Positions 1-14,095 are shown, counted from the first letter of the stretch. The stretch: 64,000 nt of DNA from Rhodococcoides fascians A44A (GCF_000760735.1 NZ_JMEX01000005.1:1208592-1272591), one strand, 5' to 3'. A program made the numbers and translations. The notes: generated from the letters alone by a model not told the origin.

Positions 1-3000
1 CCGTGGGCCCACCGACGCATCGACGTACCGACGGCAGGAAGTGTGATCGGCTGCTCGGCCGCTCCCTGCCCCCATGCCACGGCGAGGTCGGGCAGCAGGA
101 TTCGCCACGACACGCCGTCGACCACGAAGTGGTGTGCAACCAGGAGGAGGATGCCTGCCCGCGCAGGCCCGTCACCGACGAAGTCGAACCAGACGACTTC
201 CAACATCCGACCACGCTCGGGATCGAGGCGGTCCTTTGCCTCGTCGAGTGCGGACTCGGCACGCGCGCGAACCTCTGCGTCGTCGAGCCCGGAGTCGAGC
301 TCGACGCGAACCAGCAGATCCTCGACGTCGACGGTGCCGTGATCCCGGACGTAGAACGTCCACTCGCCGCCTTCGGCACGCTCGACGACGGACCGAAGCA
401 CGTCGTGGTGATCGACGACCGCGCCGATGGTCCTGCTCAGCAGCCCGTGGTCGATGCCGGTGGGCAGCGTGACCGCCACCGACTGCGCGAACCTCGCGAA
501 TCCACCCGGACCTTCGAGGATGGATTTCATGATCGGCGTCAGTGCCAGCGGACCCAGTCCGCCGCCGGGCAGCTCTTCCACCACCGGGACGTCCGTGGTC
601 TCGCTCATCACGGTGGCGACCTCGGCAAGCGCGGCAACGGACTTGCGCTCGAACACGTCCCGAGGGGTGAACGAGATACCCCGTGCGCGCGCCCGCGAGA
701 CCAGTTGAATCGACACGATGCTGTCGCCGCCGAGAGCGAAGAACGACTCGTCGACGCTCACACGCTCCATGTTCAGAACATCGGCGAAGACTTCGGCGAT
801 GATCGTCTCTATTTCTCCGGTCGCACCGCGGAATTCCTGTTCGGCGAACACCGGTTCCGGTAGCGCCGCACGGTCCAGCTTGCCCACCGGGGTCAACGGA
901 ACACTGTCGAGGACGATGATCGACGCCGGGACCATGTGCGCAGGAAGAGTTTTCGCCACGAACTCGGTGAGACCCTCGACGTCCACTGTCGCCCCACGCG
1001 CCGGGAGCACATAGGCAACCAGACCGGTTGCGCCGCTGGGAAGTTCACGTCCGAGCGTGGCCGCGAAGGACACGCTGTCGTGTTCGGTCAGTACTGCGTC
1101 GACCTCGCCGAGTTCGACACGGAATCCGCGGACCTTGATCTGGAAGTCCGATCGCCCGACGAACTCGATGGTCACGGCGTTCGGGTCGGCGATCACGGCG
1201 TCCGATCCGAAGGTCCAACGGACGACGTCGCCGGTGCGGTACATGCGCGCACCGGGAGCACCGTACGGATTGGCGACGAAACGCGACGACGTCAGATCCT
1301 CGCGCTCGTGATAGCCCCGGGCGAGAGCGCCGCCCGCGAGATAGAGCTCACCTGCGGCACCGACGGGAACCGGGTGCAGACGCGCGTCGAGAACGAGCGC
1401 CGACATTCCGTGGATCGGTCGGCCCACGGTGATGGGCATGCCCGGCCGAAGCTCGGCGAACGTGGAGATGATCGTTGTCTCGGTCGGACCGTACCCGTTG
1501 AAGTACGTACGGCCCGGCGCCCACCGAGCGAGGAGATCGGGGGTGGTGACGTCGCCGCCGACGGAGACGACCCGGAGACTGTCGATCCCCGCCGCGTCCA
1601 CTGTTCCGAGCACGGCGGGGGTGATGATCGTGTGGGTCACCTGCTCGGTCACGAGCAACTCGGCGAGGTCCTCGCCGCCGATGATGGTCGACGGCACGAC
1701 GACGAGGGTCGCGCCTTCGGAGAACGCGGCCATCCATTCGAGAACCGACGGGTCGAAGCTCGGCGAACAGATGTGCAGGAACTTGGATGTTCGGTCCAGG
1801 TGATACAGGTCGGTCGCCGCGTCGAGCACGCCGCCCAGACCACTGTGCGTGACGACGACGCCCTTGGGGAGTCCCGTCGAGCCGGAGGTGTAGATCACGT
1901 ACGCGGCGTGATCGATGGACAGCGGCGACGTGCGATCCGCGTCGGTGATCGGAGTGTCGGACTGCCGAGAGACCGCCGCTGCGAAATCGGCGCCGTCGGT
2001 CACGAGCCACTCGATCGCCGAAGGCAGTTCCTCGACGTGGTCGCTCGACGTCAGGCCGAACAGTGCGCCCGAGTCGCCGACCATGTGCTCGATGCGTCCG
2101 GACGGGTAGTTGGGATCGACCGGAAGGTGTGCAGCGCCTGACTTGGCCACCGCCCAGACCGCGGCGACCATGTCGTACGAGCGCGGGAAGGCGAGTGCGA
2201 CGATGCGATCCGGGCCGGCGCCACGTTCGATCAACGCGCGCGCGACACGCGTGGACGTCTCGTCGAGTTCTCGATAGGTGATGGAGCGGCCGTCCGCGCG
2301 CACTGCCACACCGTCGGGATCGATGTCGACACCGCGCTGGAAGATCTCCGGCAGAGTACCGCCGTGCGTCACCTCGTCGCCGTGGACGTGAGTCAGCCAC
2401 TGGTACTCGTCGTTCTCGAGAATGGTGAGGTCACCGACCGGACGATCGGGTCGCGCGACGACACCTTCGAGAATTCGAACGAACCGGCGAGCGAACACCT
2501 CGACCGTCGAGCGGTCGAACAGAGCTGTCGCATAGGTGAATTCGGCGGAGATACCGGTCTGCGCACCCGATTGATCGGTGTGCTCGGACAACAACAACGA
2601 CAGATCGAACTTGGCGACGTCGATGTCGAAATCGACCGCGCTGACCTTGAGCCCCGGCAGTTCGAAGCTGGTCTGCGGCAGATTCTGGAACGACAACGCG
2701 ACCTGGAACAGCGGGTGGCGTGCTGTGGAGCGTTCCGGGTTCAGGATCTCCACGAGTCGCTCGAACGGCACGTCGGCATTTCCGAATGCCTTGAGGTCGC
2801 CCTCGCGAGTCGCCTCGAGGAGGTTCTCGAACGAACGACTCGGTTCCACGTCGGAGCGCAGAACGAGCGTGTTGACGAACATGCCGATCACGTCGTCGAG
2901 TTCCGCTTCACCACGCCCGGCGATCGGCGTGCCGATTGCGATGTCCGACGTTCCGGACAAGCGGGCCAACAGAACTGCAAGCGCCGAGTGAACGACCATG

Positions 3001-6000
3001 AACAGTGTCGTGCCGGTACGGCGAGCCAGTTCGACGAGGTCTCGGTGCAATTCCGGTTCGATACGGAAACTGCTGGTGCCACCGACGAAGGACTGTACGC
3101 CGGGACGCGGACGATCGAACGGCAGAACGAGTTCCTCGGGCAGACCCGCGAGCGTCGACTTCCAGAAATCCGCCTGCGTCGAGATCAACGACCGAGGGTC
3201 GGATTCGTCTCCGAGTGCTTCACGCTGCCACAGAGTGAAGTCCGCGTACTGGACCGCGAGCGGAGCCCACCCAGGCTCCTCGCCGACCGTTCTGGCGGCG
3301 TAGGCGATCATCACGTCGCGCGTCAACGGGCCCATCGACCAACCGTCGGCGCTGATGTGGTGCGCGACGAACACGAGCACGTGCTCGGTGTCGGTCACGG
3401 CGAACAGCTCGGCGTGGAGCGGTACTTCCCGCGTCACGTCGAACCCTGTCGAGACCACCGACGCGATTCGTCCCGGAAGGTCGTCCTCGGCAACGGTGAC
3501 CGGCACCAACACGGGAACAGCCGACGACGTCGGCAGAATGACCTGTGAGGCGACTCCGTCGGTCTCCGGATAGACCGTGCGCAGCGCTTCGTGACGCTCG
3601 AGCACGTCGGCGATGGCGGCCTGCAGCGCCGACACGTCGAGGCTTCCCGAGAGCCGGATTGCCACCGGGAGGTTGTTCACAGCGGACTCGGTGTCGAAGC
3701 GGTTGAGGAACCACATTCGCTGCTGCGCGAGCGACAGCGGAATGTGATCCGGACGTGGGCCTGCGACGAGTGCGACGCGACCACCACCGACGTGCGATTC
3801 CGCACGGGCAGCGAGACTTTCGACGGTCGAGGCCTCGAACAGCGTCCGTACGGGCACGCGGGCTCCGAGAGCAGCACCGACTCTCGACACGACCTGCGTC
3901 GCGACGAGCGAGTTTCCGCCCAACTCGAAGAAGTCGTCGTCGAGACCCACGCGCGGCACACCGAGGACCTCGGCGAACACACCGGCCACGATTTCCTCGA
4001 CCGGTGTGCGGGGCGCACGGAACACTCGCGCTTCGAACACCGGATCGGGCAGAGCCCGGCGATCGAGCTTGCCGGACGCGTTCAACGGGAGAGCATCGAG
4101 CACGACGAAGGTGGACGGCACCATGTAGGTCGGCAGCACCGTGGAGACGGCGGATTGCAATGCCCCGGTGTCCACCGTTGCACCCGGGACGGGAACGACG
4201 TAAGCGACGAGCTGATCGGAACGAACCAGAACGACTGTCTGAGCCACCAACTCGTGTCCGAGCAACGCGGATTCGATCTCGCCGAGCTCGATGCGAAGAC
4301 CGCGCAGCTTGACCTGGAAGTCCGTGCGTCCGAGGTAGTCGAGTTCCCCGGCAGCAGACCATCGAACGAGGTCGCCGGTGCGGTACATCCGAGTGCCGTC
4401 GCCGAAAGTCGAGGCAACGAAGCGATCTGCCGACAGGTCGGGACGACCGAAGTAACCGCGTGCAACCTGTGCGCCCGTCAGATAGAGCTCTCCCGCGACG
4501 CCGATCGGAACCGGACGCAACCGAGAATCGAGCACGAGCACCCGTGCGTTCCAGACCGGCGACCCCATGGGCGCCGAGGCGCCGGGGACGGACACGCCCG
4601 GAGTCCCTGCCACGGCACGCGCGGTCGCGTGAACCGCGAACTCGGTCGGACCGTACAGATTGTGGATCCGTGCGGAAGGAAGCGCCGACGCAGCGGATCG
4701 GACCACCGATGTCGGAAGAGCCTCACCTGCAACCAGAACCGTCCGCAGTGAAGGACATCCGGCGGGACCGACGGCCGAGACGAATGCGGACAGGACGGAC
4801 GGCACGAACGACGTCGCGGTGACGCCCTCCGACTCGATGACGGACACCAGATACGCCGGGTCGCGATGACCGTCCGGCTCGGCGACGATCAGACGGCCAC
4901 CGGCAGCGAGCGATCCGAACAGTTCCCACACCGACACGTCGAACGTGAACGGAGTTTTCTGCAGAACAACGTCTTCGGTGCTCAGACCGTACTCGGCGAC
5001 CAGCCACAAGATCTGGTTCACCACGGCGGAGTGCGAGACGGCGACGCCCTTGGGCTTACCCGTGGATCCGGACGTGAAGATCACGTAGGCGACGTTGTCC
5101 GCGCGGAGCGGCGCGAGGCGATCCGCATCGGTGATCGTCGCCGCCGAGTGAGTGCTCGTGTCGAGCGAGTCGACCACGACGATCGGTACGTCGACTCGGA
5201 TGTCCAGGTCGTCGTGTGAGGTCGTCAACACGGCGATCGGCGATGCGACCTCGAGAATGTACCCGTTGCGCTCGGCCGGCTGGTCCGGGTCGACCGGGAC
5301 GTAGCCCGCTCCCGATCGCAGTACTGCATAGAGAGCGACGATCATCGACAACGATCGACGCATCGCAACGGCGACCGTCTCGTCCGGTCGCGCGCCACGG
5401 GCGACGAGTTCGCGTGCGAGGCGATTGACACGTGCGTCGAGGTCTGCGTAGGTGACGCCCTGCCCGTCGAACACGACGGCAACCGAATCGGGGCGTGCGG
5501 CCACCTGCGCGTCGAAGGCATCGAGAAGTGTTGCGTCGACGCCGAGTTCGTGCTCGGTGTTGTTCCAGGATTTCAGAATCAACCCACGCTCGACGGCGTC
5601 GTACAACTCTATGTCACCAACGGGAACGGAACTGTCTGAGATGACGGCGCCGAGCACGTGCAGGAAGCGGTCTGCGAACGCCTGAATCGTCGATTCGTCG
5701 AACAGATCTGTCGCGTAGGTGAATTCGGCCGCGAGACCGTCCGCGTCGCCATCCGATGTCAGTCGCTCGGTGAGGGTCAGCTGCAGATCGAACTTCGCGA
5801 CGGCGACATCCAGATCGAGGCTGTCGATGCTCAGAGCGGGGAGGTCGAGATGAGTCGGCCCGAGGTTCTCGAACGACAGCATCACCTGGAACAGAGGGTG
5901 CCGTGCCGTCGACCTCGACGGGTTCAACACCTCGACGAGGCGCTCGAACGGAATGTCCGAGTGCGCGAATGCCCCGAGCGCAGCTTCGCGTGCGTGAGCC

Positions 6001-9000
6001 AGCAGGTCGTTGAAGCTCTCGTGGCCGTCGACGTCGGTCCGCAACACGAGGGTGTTGACGAACATGCCCACGACGTCGTCGAGAGCCTGCTCGCCGCGCC
6101 CCGCCACCGGAGTTCCGACGACGATGTCCTCGGTTCCCGACAGGCGTGCCAGGAGCACCGCCAGCGAGGCGTGGACCACCATGAACAGCGACGCATTGCG
6201 CTCTCTACCGAGATCGAGAAGCCCCGCATGGATTCGCGGCTCGATCTCGAATTCCACCGTCCCACCGCCGAACGACTGACGCGCGGGACGCGGACGATCC
6301 GTCGGGAGGTCCAGTTGATCAGGGAGCCCGTCGAGCGTCGACTTCCAATACGCGACCTGCTGAGAGATCAGCGAGGACGCGTCGTCCTCCGATCCGAGGA
6401 CCGCGCGCTGCCACAGGGTGTAATCGGCATACTGGACCGGAAGCGGAACCCATGCCGGCGACTCCCATTCCGTCCGTGCGGCGTACGCGATCATCACGTC
6501 GCGCGCGAGCGGACCGAGCGACCAACCGTCGGCCGAGATGTGGTGGACGACGATCGTCAGAACGTGCTCGGTCGGGGTGATCTCGAACAGCTGCGCGCGC
6601 ACCGGAACGTCCGCGGTGACGTCGAAACCCGTGGCGGCCAGGTGCGCGATGGATCGTTGTAGATCAGTCGCAGTGGTCGATACCGGCATCAGGTTGGGAA
6701 CGATCTGTGCCGCGTCCTGAACAACCTGATGCGGACCGTCCGCCGAGTTGGGGAACACCGTCCGCAGCGATTCGTGGCGGTCGATCACGTCCATGATCGC
6801 GACCTGCAACGCCGGCACGTCGAGAGCTCCGGACAGACGGAGCGCGATGGGCAGGTTGTAGGTGGCCGACTCGGTGTCGAAACGGTTGAGGAACCACATA
6901 CGCTGCTGCGCCAGCGACAGCGGAATACGTTCCGGCCGAACACCTCTGGAGAGCTCGATGCGAGCGCCTCGTCCAGCTTCCTGCTCGACCCTGATCGCCA
7001 GCTGGGCTACCGTCGGTGACTCGAAGATCGCCCTGACCGGCACCTGCGCGTCGAGCGCAGCACCCAGCCTGGCGACGACCTGAGTCGCGACCAGCGAGTT
7101 TCCACCGAGTTCGAAGAAGTCGTCGTCCAGGCCGACGACGGGTGCCCCGAGGACGTCGCTGAACACCGTTGCCACGGTCTCTTCGATCGGTGTCGTGGGG
7201 GCGCGGAACTTTCGAAAACTGATTCCCAACTCCGGCTCGGGGAGTGCCCGGCGGTCGAGCTTTCCGATCGGTGTCAACGGGACCTCGTCGAGCACGACGA
7301 TCGCCGACGGCACCATGTAGTTCGGCAGCAGCCGCGACACGTATCTCGCCAACTCGTCACTGTCGATGCCGGACGAACCGTGCACGTAGGACACAAGTGC
7401 CGTCTGCCCCGACGCGGTTTCCCGGCCCAGGGTGGCAGCGAACGTCACCGCGGGGAAACTCTCGAGCGCCGCGTCGATCTCGCCCAGTTCGATGCGGAAA
7501 CCTCGGACCTTGACCTGGAAATCGGATCGTCCGACGTACTCGATGTCGAAGTCGTTGGTCCACCGCACGACGTCGCCCGTCCGGTACATACGCGTACCCG
7601 ACCCACCGAAGGGATCGGCGACGAATCGTTCCGAGGACAGTCCCGGACGACGGTAGTACCCACGCGCCACGGCTTCGCCCGATAGATAGAGCTCACCTGC
7701 GACACCCACGGGGACGGGGTTCAACCGGGTGTCGAGGATCAGTGCCCCGACTCCGGGTACGGGGCCACCGACGGTGATTCGCTCACCGACGAAGAGCTCA
7801 CCGCGCGTCGAGACGATGGTCGTCTCGGTAGGACCATAGGCATTGAAGTACCGGCGTCCCCTGGCCCAGCGGCCGACCAGATCTGCAGCCGACGCCTCGC
7901 CGCCGACGGACAGCAGTTCGAGATCGTCGAGGCCGGCGGAATCCATCGAGCCGAGTACGGCAGGTGTGATGACGGCGTGCGTGACGGACTCGTGGGCGAA
8001 GAGCGTATGGAGCTCGGGGCCGCCGATGATCGTCGGCGGCACCACGACCAGTGTCGCACCGGCGGAAGCAGCAAGTGCCCATTCCAGGACAGACGGGTCG
8101 AAAGACGGTGAGATCACGTGCAGGAAGCGCGATTCAGGCGTGACACGGTACAGCTCACGCGAGGAATCGATCAGTCCGGACAGGCCACGATGAGTGACAC
8201 TCACACCCTTGGGCAGGCCTGTCGAACCGGAGGTGTAGATGACGTAGGCGACGGAGTCGAGAGTCACCGAGGACAGGCGGTCCGCGTCGGAAAGCGCTGC
8301 GCCCGAACGGCCTTCGACGGACGACTCGAACTCCTGCGCGTCGATCGGCCACCATTCGCACGTAGCGGGCAGGGCGTCGACTCGCGCCGAGGTGGTGATG
8401 CCGACAACCGCACCCGAGTCCGACAACATGTGGCGCACCCGATCCACGGGGTACTCGGGGTCCACCGGCACCCATGCTGCGCCGGTTTTCGCGACTGCCC
8501 AGATGGACAGAACCATCTCGAGCGATCGAGGAAACGCAAGAGCGACCACGGTTTCCGGGCCGATTCCACGCTCGATCAAGTACCGCGCGTAGCGGTTGGT
8601 GAGTACGTCGAGCTCGCAGTAGGTCAGTTCCGCTCCGGATGCACGTACAGCCGCGCCGTCGGGGTTGGCCGCAACACCGGCGTCGAGGAACTCGTGCAAC
8701 AGTCGCTGCGAGTCGACGGTGCCACCGTGCACCGACGTCAGCGTCGAGGCTTCGTCGGCCGCGAGAATGTCGATCGCACCCACCGGAATCGACGGATCGG
8801 CCACGATGGCGTCCAGGATCCGCACGAACCGTTTCGAGAAACTCTCGATCGTGGCCTCGTCGAACAGATCTGTGGCGTACTCGAAGACTGCTTCGATCCG
8901 GCCAGGGCGTCCGTTCTCGTCCTGATGCTCGGTCAACCACAACTGCAGGTCGAACTTCGCAATGGGAACGTCGAGTTCCTCCGCGGCCACCTCGAGGCCC

Positions 9001-12000
9001 GCGAAGCTGAGCTCACGCTGGCGGGCGGACTCGAGTGACAGAGCGACCTGGAACAGCGGGTGTCGTGCGGTCGAACGCGCCGGATTGAGTACTTCGACGA
9101 GCCGTTCGAACGGGATGTCGGCGTGCGCGAACGCCGACAAGTTGGTGTTCCTGACCTGATCCAGCAGGACGTCGAACGACGAGTGCGGGTCGACCCGCGC
9201 GCGGAGCACGAGGGTGTTGACGAACATGCCGATGATGTCGTCGAGCTTCTGGTCTGCTCGACCGGCAATCGGCGCGCCGATGGAGATGTCCGTCGTTCCG
9301 CTCAAGCGCGACAGCAGAACTGCGTACGCAGCCTGAACCACCATGAACAGCGACGCCTGATGCGAGCGAGCCACGGAGCTCAAACCACGATGCACATCCG
9401 GTTCGATCACGAAGCGGCTCTTGGCGCCCCCGTTGGTCGCAACGGCCGGGCGAGGTCGGTCCGAAGGGAGGTCGAGCTGATCGGGGAGTTCGTCGAGTGT
9501 GCGCAACCAGAACGCGATCTGCCGTGCCGACAGCGAGTTCTCGTCGGATTCGGCGCCCAGGACCCGGCGCTGCCAGAGTGCATAGTCGGCGTACTGGACT
9601 TGAAGCGGCGTCCAGCTCGGCGACCGCCCGTCGGTACGCGCTTCGTAGGCGACCATGATGTCACGCGCGAGGGGCCCGAACGACGAACCATCAGCCGCGA
9701 TGTGGTGCAGCACCATCGCCAACACGTAGTCGGTGTCGGACAGCTTGAACAGCTCGATTCGGAACGGAGCCTGCACGGAGACGTCGAATCCACCCCGCGC
9801 GAGATCGATCAGACTGTCCACGAGCTGGGCCTCGTCGACGTCCGTCACGTTCAATCCGTCGAACACGTCCTGTGCCCGCAGAACGACCTGTTGTGGAGCG
9901 TCGTCGATCTGAGGGTAGACCGTACGCAACGTCTCGTGGCGCTCGACGACGTCTGCGAATGCGCGCTCCACGGCCGATCTGTCGACGTCGCCGCGAAGTC
10001 GCACCATGAACGGAAGGTTGTACGCAGCGGTATCCGGATCGAACCTGTTCAGGAACCACATGCGCTGCTGAGCCAATGACAGCGGCACCACATCCGGCCT
10101 GGGCCCTGCCACGAGCTCGGGCCCCACCGAGCCCTGCGCGAGAGCGCTCGTCGCACGCGCTGCCAGAGCACCGACCGAGGGCGCCTCGAACAGTTCACGT
10201 ACGCCCAGGCGCACACCGAGTGCAGCCCCGACGCGGGTCACGAGTTGCGTTGCAACCAAAGAGTTTCCGCCGAGCTCGAAGAAGTCTTCGTCGAGTCCGA
10301 CACGGGTCGCGCCGAGTACGTCCTCGAACACACTCGCGACGACCTGCTCCGCGTGAGTCTGGGGTGCGCGGTATTCACGCGCACTGCTGAAGACGGGCTC
10401 CGGCAATGCCTTTCGGTCGAGCTTGCCGCTCGTGTTCAGCGGGAACGCATCCAACACCATGACGGATGCAGGCACCATGTACGACGGTAGCGACCGGCCC
10501 GCTCGCTCCACCACGGCCGCGACGTCGATCGACTCGCGGGATGATGGAACGACGTACGCGACGATCTGTTCACCAGTAGCCGTCTCCACCACGAGAACCA
10601 CGGTCTGCGAGATCGTCTCGTCGGCCAGTAGCACCGTCTCGATCTCACCGAGTTCGATTCTCTGGCCGCGGAACTTGACCTGGAAATCGGTTCGTCCGAT
10701 GTAGTCCAGATTGCCGTCGGCGCGCCACTTCACGAGGTCGCCCGTGCGATACATGCGGTCCCCGCCCGCACCGAAGGGGCTCGCGACGAAGCGATCCGAA
10801 CTCAGGTCGGGGCGACCGACGTAACCACGTGCGAGTTGGACGCCCGCGAGGTAGAGCTCGCCGGCTTCTCCGATCGGCGACGGCCTGAGCCTGCCGTCGA
10901 GCACGAACGCACGGGTGTTCCATTCCGGGACACCGATCGGGACGGTTCTGACGTCCTGAATCCCGCTCTCGTAGTAGGTAACCGACACCGCGGCCTCGGT
11001 CGGGCCGTACAGATTGTGCAGACCCGCCCCGCACAGTTCGCGGAATGCTGCCGCGGTCTCGGCAGGGAGCGCTTCGCCGATGACGAAGACGTGGCGGAGC
11101 GAATCACAGGTTCCGACAGGGGCATTGGCGACGAACACTGTCAGCATCGACGGCACGAAGTCCGTGACCGTCACGCCGTGTTCGGCAATCCTGTCCGCGA
11201 CGTAGATCGAGTCTCGATGCCCGTCAGGGGTCGCCAGCACCATCGTTGCACCCACCTGCAGCGGCAGGAAGAAGCCCCACAAGGACACGTCGAACGTCGT
11301 CGCCGTTTTCTGCAGGTAGACATCGGAGGCGTCGAGGCCGTATTCCGCGCGCATCCACTGCAACTGGTTGTCGATTGCCGCGTGCGACACGGCAACACCC
11401 TTGGGGCGCCCCGTCGAACCGGACGTGTAGATGACGTAGGCCGTGTTGTCCAGGCGCAACGGAGCGACGCGATCTCGGTCCTCGACGCGCGTGCAGTCCA
11501 TCGAGTCGACATCGAGGAGGTCGATCTCCACCGCCTCGACACCGTCGGGCAGGTCGACCTCGTCGCGGGCCACGGTGAGGACGCACAGCGGATCGGCGGA
11601 CTCCAGGATGTACCTGGTGCGCTCGGCGGGATGGTCGGGATCGATGGGAACCCATCCGCCGCCGGCCTCGACGATGGCGTACATCCCGACGATCAGATCG
11701 AGTGACCGCCTGATCGACAGACCCACCAGCGCTTCCGGCCCGACCCCCTTGCTCACGAGAAGTCGCGCGAGACCGCTGACGCGGGAGGCCAGTTCACCGT
11801 AGCTGAGCGTTGTTCCCTCGTAGACCAAGGCCGTTGCGGAAGGATCGAGGTCCACGCGTGCGTGGAAATCCGACAGCAACGTCCGCTGGGAAACCTCGTG
11901 GTCGGTCTCGTTGAAACCACCGACGACAAGCTCCTGCTCGGTCGTGGTGAGCAACTCCAGATCCCACACACGGTCGGTGGGTGCCGCGGCGACGAATCGA

Positions 12001-13301
12001 TCGAGGAATTCCACGAAACGAGCGTGGTTACGTTCGGATTCCGTTGCCGAGTACACGTTGGGGTTCGACTCGAAGTCGATGTGGGTCTGCTTTCCACCCA
12101 CGCTCTGATACAGGTTCAGACCGAAATCCTCGATGAGACCCGTCGACAGAACGTTCAGTGTCCCGACCATGGACCCGAGACGTACCTCGCTGAAGAACAG
12201 CATGATGTTGACCCAAGGGCCGAAAAAGGACGCCTGCCCGGTGGTGCTGCCCGCATCGCGTCGGATGTCCTCGTGGCGGTAACGCTGATGCCTGAGCGCA
12301 CCGGACACCTCGGTGGTGACCTTGGACAGCAGCTCCTCGATGGACATGTCCGTCGTCACCGTCAGACGCAACGGCACCACGTTGGACACCATGCCACCGG
12401 ACCTACGCAGGACTGCCGTCGTGCGAGCGGTCACCGGCAAACTGAGGACGACATCCTGCGTGCCGGTCATCTGAGCCAGGTAGCTCGCGAACGCAGCGAT
12501 GACCACCGTCGCAGTCGTGGTGTCGGCAGACTCGACCAGTGCAGCGAGGTCCGCGGTCGTCCCCGCGGACAACGATCGACTGTCGATCTGACTGACAGGT
12601 GCGGGGGCGGCAGTACGGCCACCGAGGCTCGTGGGGGCCTCGATACCCGCGACCCGATCGGCCCAGTACGCCTTGTCGTTCTCGAACCGGCTCGACTCAC
12701 GGTACGCAACCTCGGCCTCGTACACCTTGCTGAGATCGGAGGCCTTGCTCGGCGGTGGCTCGTGCCCCTCCACGGATGCCGTGTACAGCTCGGCAGCACG
12801 ATTCATGAACGTGACCGCGCCGAAGCCGTCGAGCACGACGTGGTGGACTCGGTTGAACCAGAAGTACCTGTCGTCCTCGAGGTGCAGAACGGTTGCCGCG
12901 ATCAGTCGATCCCGGAGAATGTCGATGGGCGCGCTGTAATCTGCGCGCATCCAGTCCTGAGCTGCACTGACCGGGTCCGGTTCACCCCGCAGATCGATGT
13001 AGCCGAGTGGATCCTCGAGAGTGGCGTCGACGAACTGGCGTGGCTCGGAATCGACCTCCACGATGCGGACGAAACCGGACTGTAGCTCCAACGCCGCGCG
13101 AGACTGCGCTGTGCGCAGTGCATCCAGATCGAGATCCCCGCGCAGCTCGACGTACTGAGCGATGTTGGCGGGCACCGACGGATCCACGTGCTGGGCGAAC
13201 CACATGCCCAGCTGTGCGGGAGAAAGCGGGAAAGACGAGTCCGGCACTTCCTGATGCGCCTGTGCTCCTCCGACTGATTCGTCCCAACCTAGCGGGTCCA
13301 A
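1..13301 (-). CDS. Four-module non-ribosomal peptide synthetase, 3' end beyond window
   Basis: Giant peptide synthetase reading from 13301 off the left edge (about 4,433 residues seen). Domain order: C1 (HHVVLDG near residue 152), A1 (TSGSTG near 625), T1 (LGGNS, Ser about 1013); C2 (HHIAADG about 1197), A2 (about 1688), T2 (about 2067); C3 (HHISADG about 2252), A3 (about 2740), T3 (about 3127); C4 (HHISADG about 3313), A4 (about 3803), T4 (LGGDS, Ser 4194); then an epimerization domain with [10 protein letters not shown] at about 4390, cut by the window edge. C1 resembles the EntF-type condensation domain (RHQRY and FGPWVNI stretches). The start is TTG at 13301, preceded by a GAGAGG ribosome site 6 nt upstream; an in-frame TAG lies near 13386 and no other start codon lies between. 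GTG at 13247 is the alternative. The product cannot be predicted from this part. Confidence 0.95.
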   Translation of the reverse strand, partial: MDPLGWDESVGGAQAHQEVPDSSFPLSPAQLGMWFAQHVDPSVPANIAQYVELRGDLDLDALRTAQSRAALELQSGFVRIVEVDSEPRQFVDATLEDPLGYIDLRGEPDPVSAAQDWMRADYSAPIDILRDRLIAATVLHLEDDRYFWFNRVHHVVLDGFGAVTFMNRAAELYTASVEGHEPPPSKASDLSKVYEAEVAYRESSRFENDKAYWADRVAGIEAPTSLGGRTAAPAPVSQIDSRSLSAGTTADLAALVESADTTTATVVIAAFASYLAQMTGTQDVVLSLPVTARTTAVLRRSGGMVSNVVPLRLTVTTDMSIEELLSKVTTEVSGALRHQRYRHEDIRRDAGSTTGQASFFGPWVNIMLFFSEVRLGSMVGTLNVLSTGLIEDFGLNLYQSVGGKQTHIDFESNPNVYSATESERNHARFVEFLDRFVAAAPTDRVWDLELLTTTEQELVVGGFNETDHEVSQRTLLSDFHARVDLDPSATALVYEGTTLSYGELASRVSGLARLLVSKGVGPEALVGLSIRRSLDLIVGMYAIVEAGGGWVPIDPDHPAERTRYILESADPLCVLTVARDEVDLPDGVEAVEIDLLDVDSMDCTRVEDRDRVAPLRLDNTAYVIYTSGSTGRPKGVAVSHAAIDNQLQWMRAEYGLDASDVYLQKTATTFDVSLWGFFLPLQVGATMVLATPDGHRDSIYVADRIAEHGVTVTDFVPSMLTVFVANAPVGTCDSLRHVFVIGEALPAETAAAFRELCGAGLHNLYGPTEAAVSVTYYESGIQDVRTVPIGVPEWNTRAFVLDGRLRPSPIGEAGELYLAGVQLARGYVGRPDLSSDRFVASPFGAGGDRMYRTGDLVKWRADGNLDYIGRTDFQVKFRGQRIELGEIETVLLADETISQTVVLVVETATGEQIVAYVVPSSRESIDVAAVVERAGRSLPSYMVPASVMVLDAFPLNTSGKLDRKALPEPVFSSAREYRAPQTHAEQVVASVFEDVLGATRVGLDEDFFELGGNSLVATQLVTRVGAALGVRLGVRELFEAPSVGALAARATSALAQGSVGPELVAGPRPDVVPLSLAQQRMWFLNRFDPDTAAYNLPFMVRLRGDVDRSAVERAFADVVERHETLRTVYPQIDDAPQQVVLRAQDVFDGLNVTDVDEAQLVDSLIDLARGGFDVSVQAPFRIELFKLSDTDYVLAMVLHHIAADGSSFGPLARDIMVAYEARTDGRSPSWTPLQVQYADYALWQRRVLGAESDENSLSARQIAFWLRTLDELPDQLDLPSDRPRPAVATNGGAKSRFVIEPDVHRGLSSVARSHQASLFMVVQAAYAVLLSRLSGTTDISIGAPIAGRADQKLDDIIGMFVNTLVLRARVDPHSSFDVLLDQVRNTNLSAFAHADIPFERLVEVLNPARSTARHPLFQVALSLESARQRELSFAGLEVAAEELDVPIAKFDLQLWLTEHQDENGRPGRIEAVFEYATDLFDEATIESFSKRFVRILDAIVADPSIPVGAIDILAADEASTLTSVHGGTVDSQRLLHEFLDAGVAANPDGAAVRASGAELTYCELDVLTNRYARYLIERGIGPETVVALAFPRSLEMVLSIWAVAKTGAAWVPVDPEYPVDRVRHMLSDSGAVVGITTSARVDALPATCEWWPIDAQEFESSVEGRSGAALSDADRLSSVTLDSVAYVIYTSGSTGLPKGVSVTHRGLSGLIDSSRELYRVTPESRFLHVISPSFDPSVLEWALAASAGATLVVVPPTIIGGPELHTLFAHESVTHAVITPAVLGSMDSAGLDDLELLSVGGEASAADLVGRWARGRRYFNAYGPTETTIVSTRGELFVGERITVGGPVPGVGALILDTRLNPVPVGVAGELYLSGEAVARGYYRRPGLSSERFVADPFGGSGTRMYRTGDVVRWTNDFDIEYVGRSDFQVKVRGFRIELGEIDAALESFPAVTFAATLGRETASGQTALVSYVHGSSGIDSDELARYVSRLLPNYMVPSAIVVLDEVPLTPIGKLDRRALPEPELGISFRKFRAPTTPIEETVATVFSDVLGAPVVGLDDDFFELGGNSLVATQVVARLGAALDAQVPVRAIFESPTVAQLAIRVEQEAGRGARIELSRGVRPERIPLSLAQQRMWFLNRFDTESATYNLPIALRLSGALDVPALQVAIMDVIDRHESLRTVFPNSADGPHQVVQDAAQIVPNLMPVSTTATDLQRSIAHLAATGFDVTADVPVRAQLFEITPTEHVLTIVVHHISADGWSLGPLARDVMIAYAARTEWESPAWVPLPVQYADYTLWQRAVLGSEDDASSLISQQVAYWKSTLDGLPDQLDLPTDRPRPARQSFGGGTVEFEIEPRIHAGLLDLGRERNASLFMVVHASLAVLLARLSGTEDIVVGTPVAGRGEQALDDVVGMFVNTLVLRTDVDGHESFNDLLAHAREAALGAFAHSDIPFERLVEVLNPSRSTARHPLFQVMLSFENLGPTHLDLPALSIDSLDLDVAVAKFDLQLTLTERLTSDGDADGLAAEFTYATDLFDESTIQAFADRFLHVLGAVISDSSVPVGDIELYDAVERGLILKSWNNTEHELGVDATLLDAFDAQVAARPDSVAVVFDGQGVTYADLDARVNRLARELVARGARPDETVAVAMRRSLSMIVALYAVLRSGAGYVPVDPDQPAERNGYILEVASPIAVLTTSHDDLDIRVDVPIVVVDSLDTSTHSAATITDADRLAPLRADNVAYVIFTSGSTGKPKGVAVSHSAVVNQILWLVAEYGLSTEDVVLQKTPFTFDVSVWELFGSLAAGGRLIVAEPDGHRDPAYLVSVIESEGVTATSFVPSVLSAFVSAVGPAGCPSLRTVLVAGEALPTSVVRSAASALPSARIHNLYGPTEFAVHATARAVAGTPGVSVPGASAPMGSPVWNARVLVLDSRLRPVPIGVAGELYLTGAQVARGYFGRPDLSADRFVASTFGDGTRMYRTGDLVRWSAAGELDYLGRTDFQVKLRGLRIELGEIESALLGHELVAQTVVLVRSDQLVAYVVPVPGATVDTGALQSAVSTVLPTYMVPSTFVVLDALPLNASGKLDRRALPDPVFEARVFRAPRTPVEEIVAGVFAEVLGVPRVGLDDDFFELGGNSLVATQVVSRVGAALGARVPVRTLFEASTVESLAARAESHVGGGRVALVAGPRPDHIPLSLAQQRMWFLNRFDTESAVNNLPVAIRLSGSLDVSALQAAIADVLERHEALRTVYPETDGVASQVILPTSSAVPVLVPVTVAEDDLPGRIASVVSTGFDVTREVPLHAELFAVTDTEHVLVFVAHHISADGWSMGPLTRDVMIAYAARTVGEEPGWAPLAVQYADFTLWQREALGDESDPRSLISTQADFWKSTLAGLPEELVLPFDRPRPGVQSFVGGTSSFRIEPELHRDLVELARRTGTTLFMVVHSALAVLLARLSGTSDIAIGTPIAGRGEAELDDVIGMFVNTLVLRSDVEPSRSFENLLEATREGDLKAFGNADVPFERLVEILNPERSTARHPLFQVALSFQNLPQTSFELPGLKVSAVDFDIDVAKFDLSLLLSEHTDQSGAQTGISAEFTYATALFDRSTVEVFARRFVRILEGVVARPDRPVGDLTILENDEYQWLTHVHGDEVTHGGTLPEIFQRGVDIDPDGVAVRADGRSITYRELDETSTRVARALIERGAGPDRIVALAFPRSYDMVAAVWAVAKSGAAHLPVDPNYPSGRIEHMVGDSGALFGLTSSDHVEELPSAIEWLVTDGADFAAAVSRQSDTPITDADRTSPLSIDHAAYVIYTSGSTGLPKGVVVTHSGLGGVLDAATDLYHLDRTSKFLHICSPSFDPSVLEWMAAFSEGATLVVVPSTIIGGEDLAELLVTEQVTHTIITPAVLGTVDAAGIDSLRVVSVGGDVTTPDLLARWAPGRTYFNGYGPTETTIISTFAELRPGMPITVGRPIHGMSALVLDARLHPVPVGAAGELYLAGGALARGYHEREDLTSSRFVANPYGAPGARMYRTGDVVRWTFGSDAVIADPNAVTIEFVGRSDFQIKVRGFRVELGEVDAVLTEHDSVSFAATLGRELPSGATGLVAYVLPARGATVDVEGLTEFVAKTLPAHMVPASIIVLDSVPLTPVGKLDRAALPEPVFAEQEFRGATGEIETIIAEVFADVLNMERVSVDESFFALGGDSIVSIQLVSRARARGISFTPRDVFERKSVAALAEVATVMSETTDVPVVEELPGGGLGPLALTPIMKSILEGPGGFARFAQSVAVTLPTGIDHGLLSRTIGAVVDHHDVLRSVVERAEGGEWTFYVRDHGTVDVEDLLVRVELDSGLDDAEVRARAESALDEAKDRLDPERGRMLEVVWFDFVGDGPARAGILLLVAHHFVVDGVSWRILLPDLAVAWGQGAAEQPITLPAVGTSMRRWAH

Positions 13302-13669
13302 TCGAATCCTCTCTTTCCCACAATCACACGCCTTCGGTCCGCGTCGACAGCTCCGACACTTCCGAACACCGAACTCACAAATCTAATTGGTATCTGCAAC
13401 GAGAACTAATCGACGCCCCAACAGTCGCCGATGTTACTCATGGGTACATCTGCGCACATGGGATCAGCCGTTACACGGCCATCTGCCTCGGTCCCATCAC
13501 GTGGGATATCGATTCGGACAGCGCTCCGTGGGACCCGAAACGACGAGGACCGGATCTACGTCTGCCGGCGACGTTTGCGCCTGTGCACATCACTTGTCCA
13601 ATCTACAGGGCATCGCGGAGAGCGGACCGAGCCCGGCACACCAACGAATCCCCTCCACTCGCGGTCCAC
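13302..13669. other. Intergenic region upstream of the NRPS
   Basis: No protein-coding signal on either strand. The stretch at about 13375-13425 is noticeably AT-richer than its surroundings and is the best place for the NRPS promoter, but I see no convincing -35/-10 pair and no match to the actinobacterial iron-box pattern that would mark a siderophore operon. Confidence 0.4.
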
Positions 13670-14095
13670 TCACGCAGTCGCGTTCATGGACGCGATCACT
13701 TTCGTCGGCTTGATCCTCACGACCAGCTCTCCGGGCACGCCGTTGCGTCGACCGAATTCCTCGGCACGGTCCGAGCCCATGTACCGACCACCGATGGCCG
13801 TGGCTGTCCTGAGCAGGTCGTCGGGATCCTCCGATGTCTCCGCCACACCCTGGACCTGTACGAACCCGTACGGCGGCTCCTCCAGGTCGACCGACAACAC
13901 CAGCCGCGGATCCCTGGCGATCGCCTTACCCTTCGCCGTGTCCGCGCCCGTGTTGAACACGACGGCGTCGTCCTCGAGCACGAACCACACCGGCGCCACC
14001 AACGGCCGACCGTCCGACGCCACGAAGCCGAGCTTTCCGGTTCGTGTCCCCGTCAGCAGAAAATTCCTGACCTCGAGATCCGCAAGACATGCCAT
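13670..14095 (-). CDS. PPOX-class (pyridoxamine-phosphate-oxidase fold) F420/flavin-type oxidoreductase
   Basis: About 141 residues matching the small split-barrel PPOX family, often annotated as F420-dependent enzymes in actinobacteria. Typical features: FLLTGTRTGKLG near the N-terminus, then GRPLVAPVWFVLEDDAVVF, the GKAIARDPRLVLSVD strand-turn-strand, and a C-terminal RIKPTKVI. These proteins reduce or oxidise small substrates with F420 or flavin; the exact substrate cannot be read. An upstream ATG at 14125 would add ten residues (MSECGGSVAS) that do not look like the family, so I use ATG 14095. The gene lies between the NRPS and the 32-bp tandem repeats that end the TetR gene. No operon partner is evident. 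Confidence 0.75.
   Translation of the reverse strand: MACLADLEVRNFLLTGTRTGKLGFVASDGRPLVAPVWFVLEDDAVVFNTGADTAKGKAIARDPRLVLSVDLEEPPYGFVQVQGVAETSEDPDDLLRTATAIGGRYMGSDRAEEFGRRNGVPGELVVRIKPTKVIASMNATA

Noticed and set aside
1057-2400. Minus-strand open frame 1348-2400 as a separate gene
   Set aside because: It is in another frame than the A4 domain and is Arg-rich shadow sequence.
3-13085. Many long plus-strand open frames across the first 13 kb (up to about 450 codons)
   Set aside because: They lie antisense to the NRPS, have Arg/Asp/His-rich shadow composition and no recognisable domain, whereas the minus strand gives continuous C-A-T domains.
13302-13669. Iron-regulated promoter of a siderophore NRPS
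   Set aside because: No sequence resembling the 19-bp iron-box palindrome was found upstream of the TTG start.
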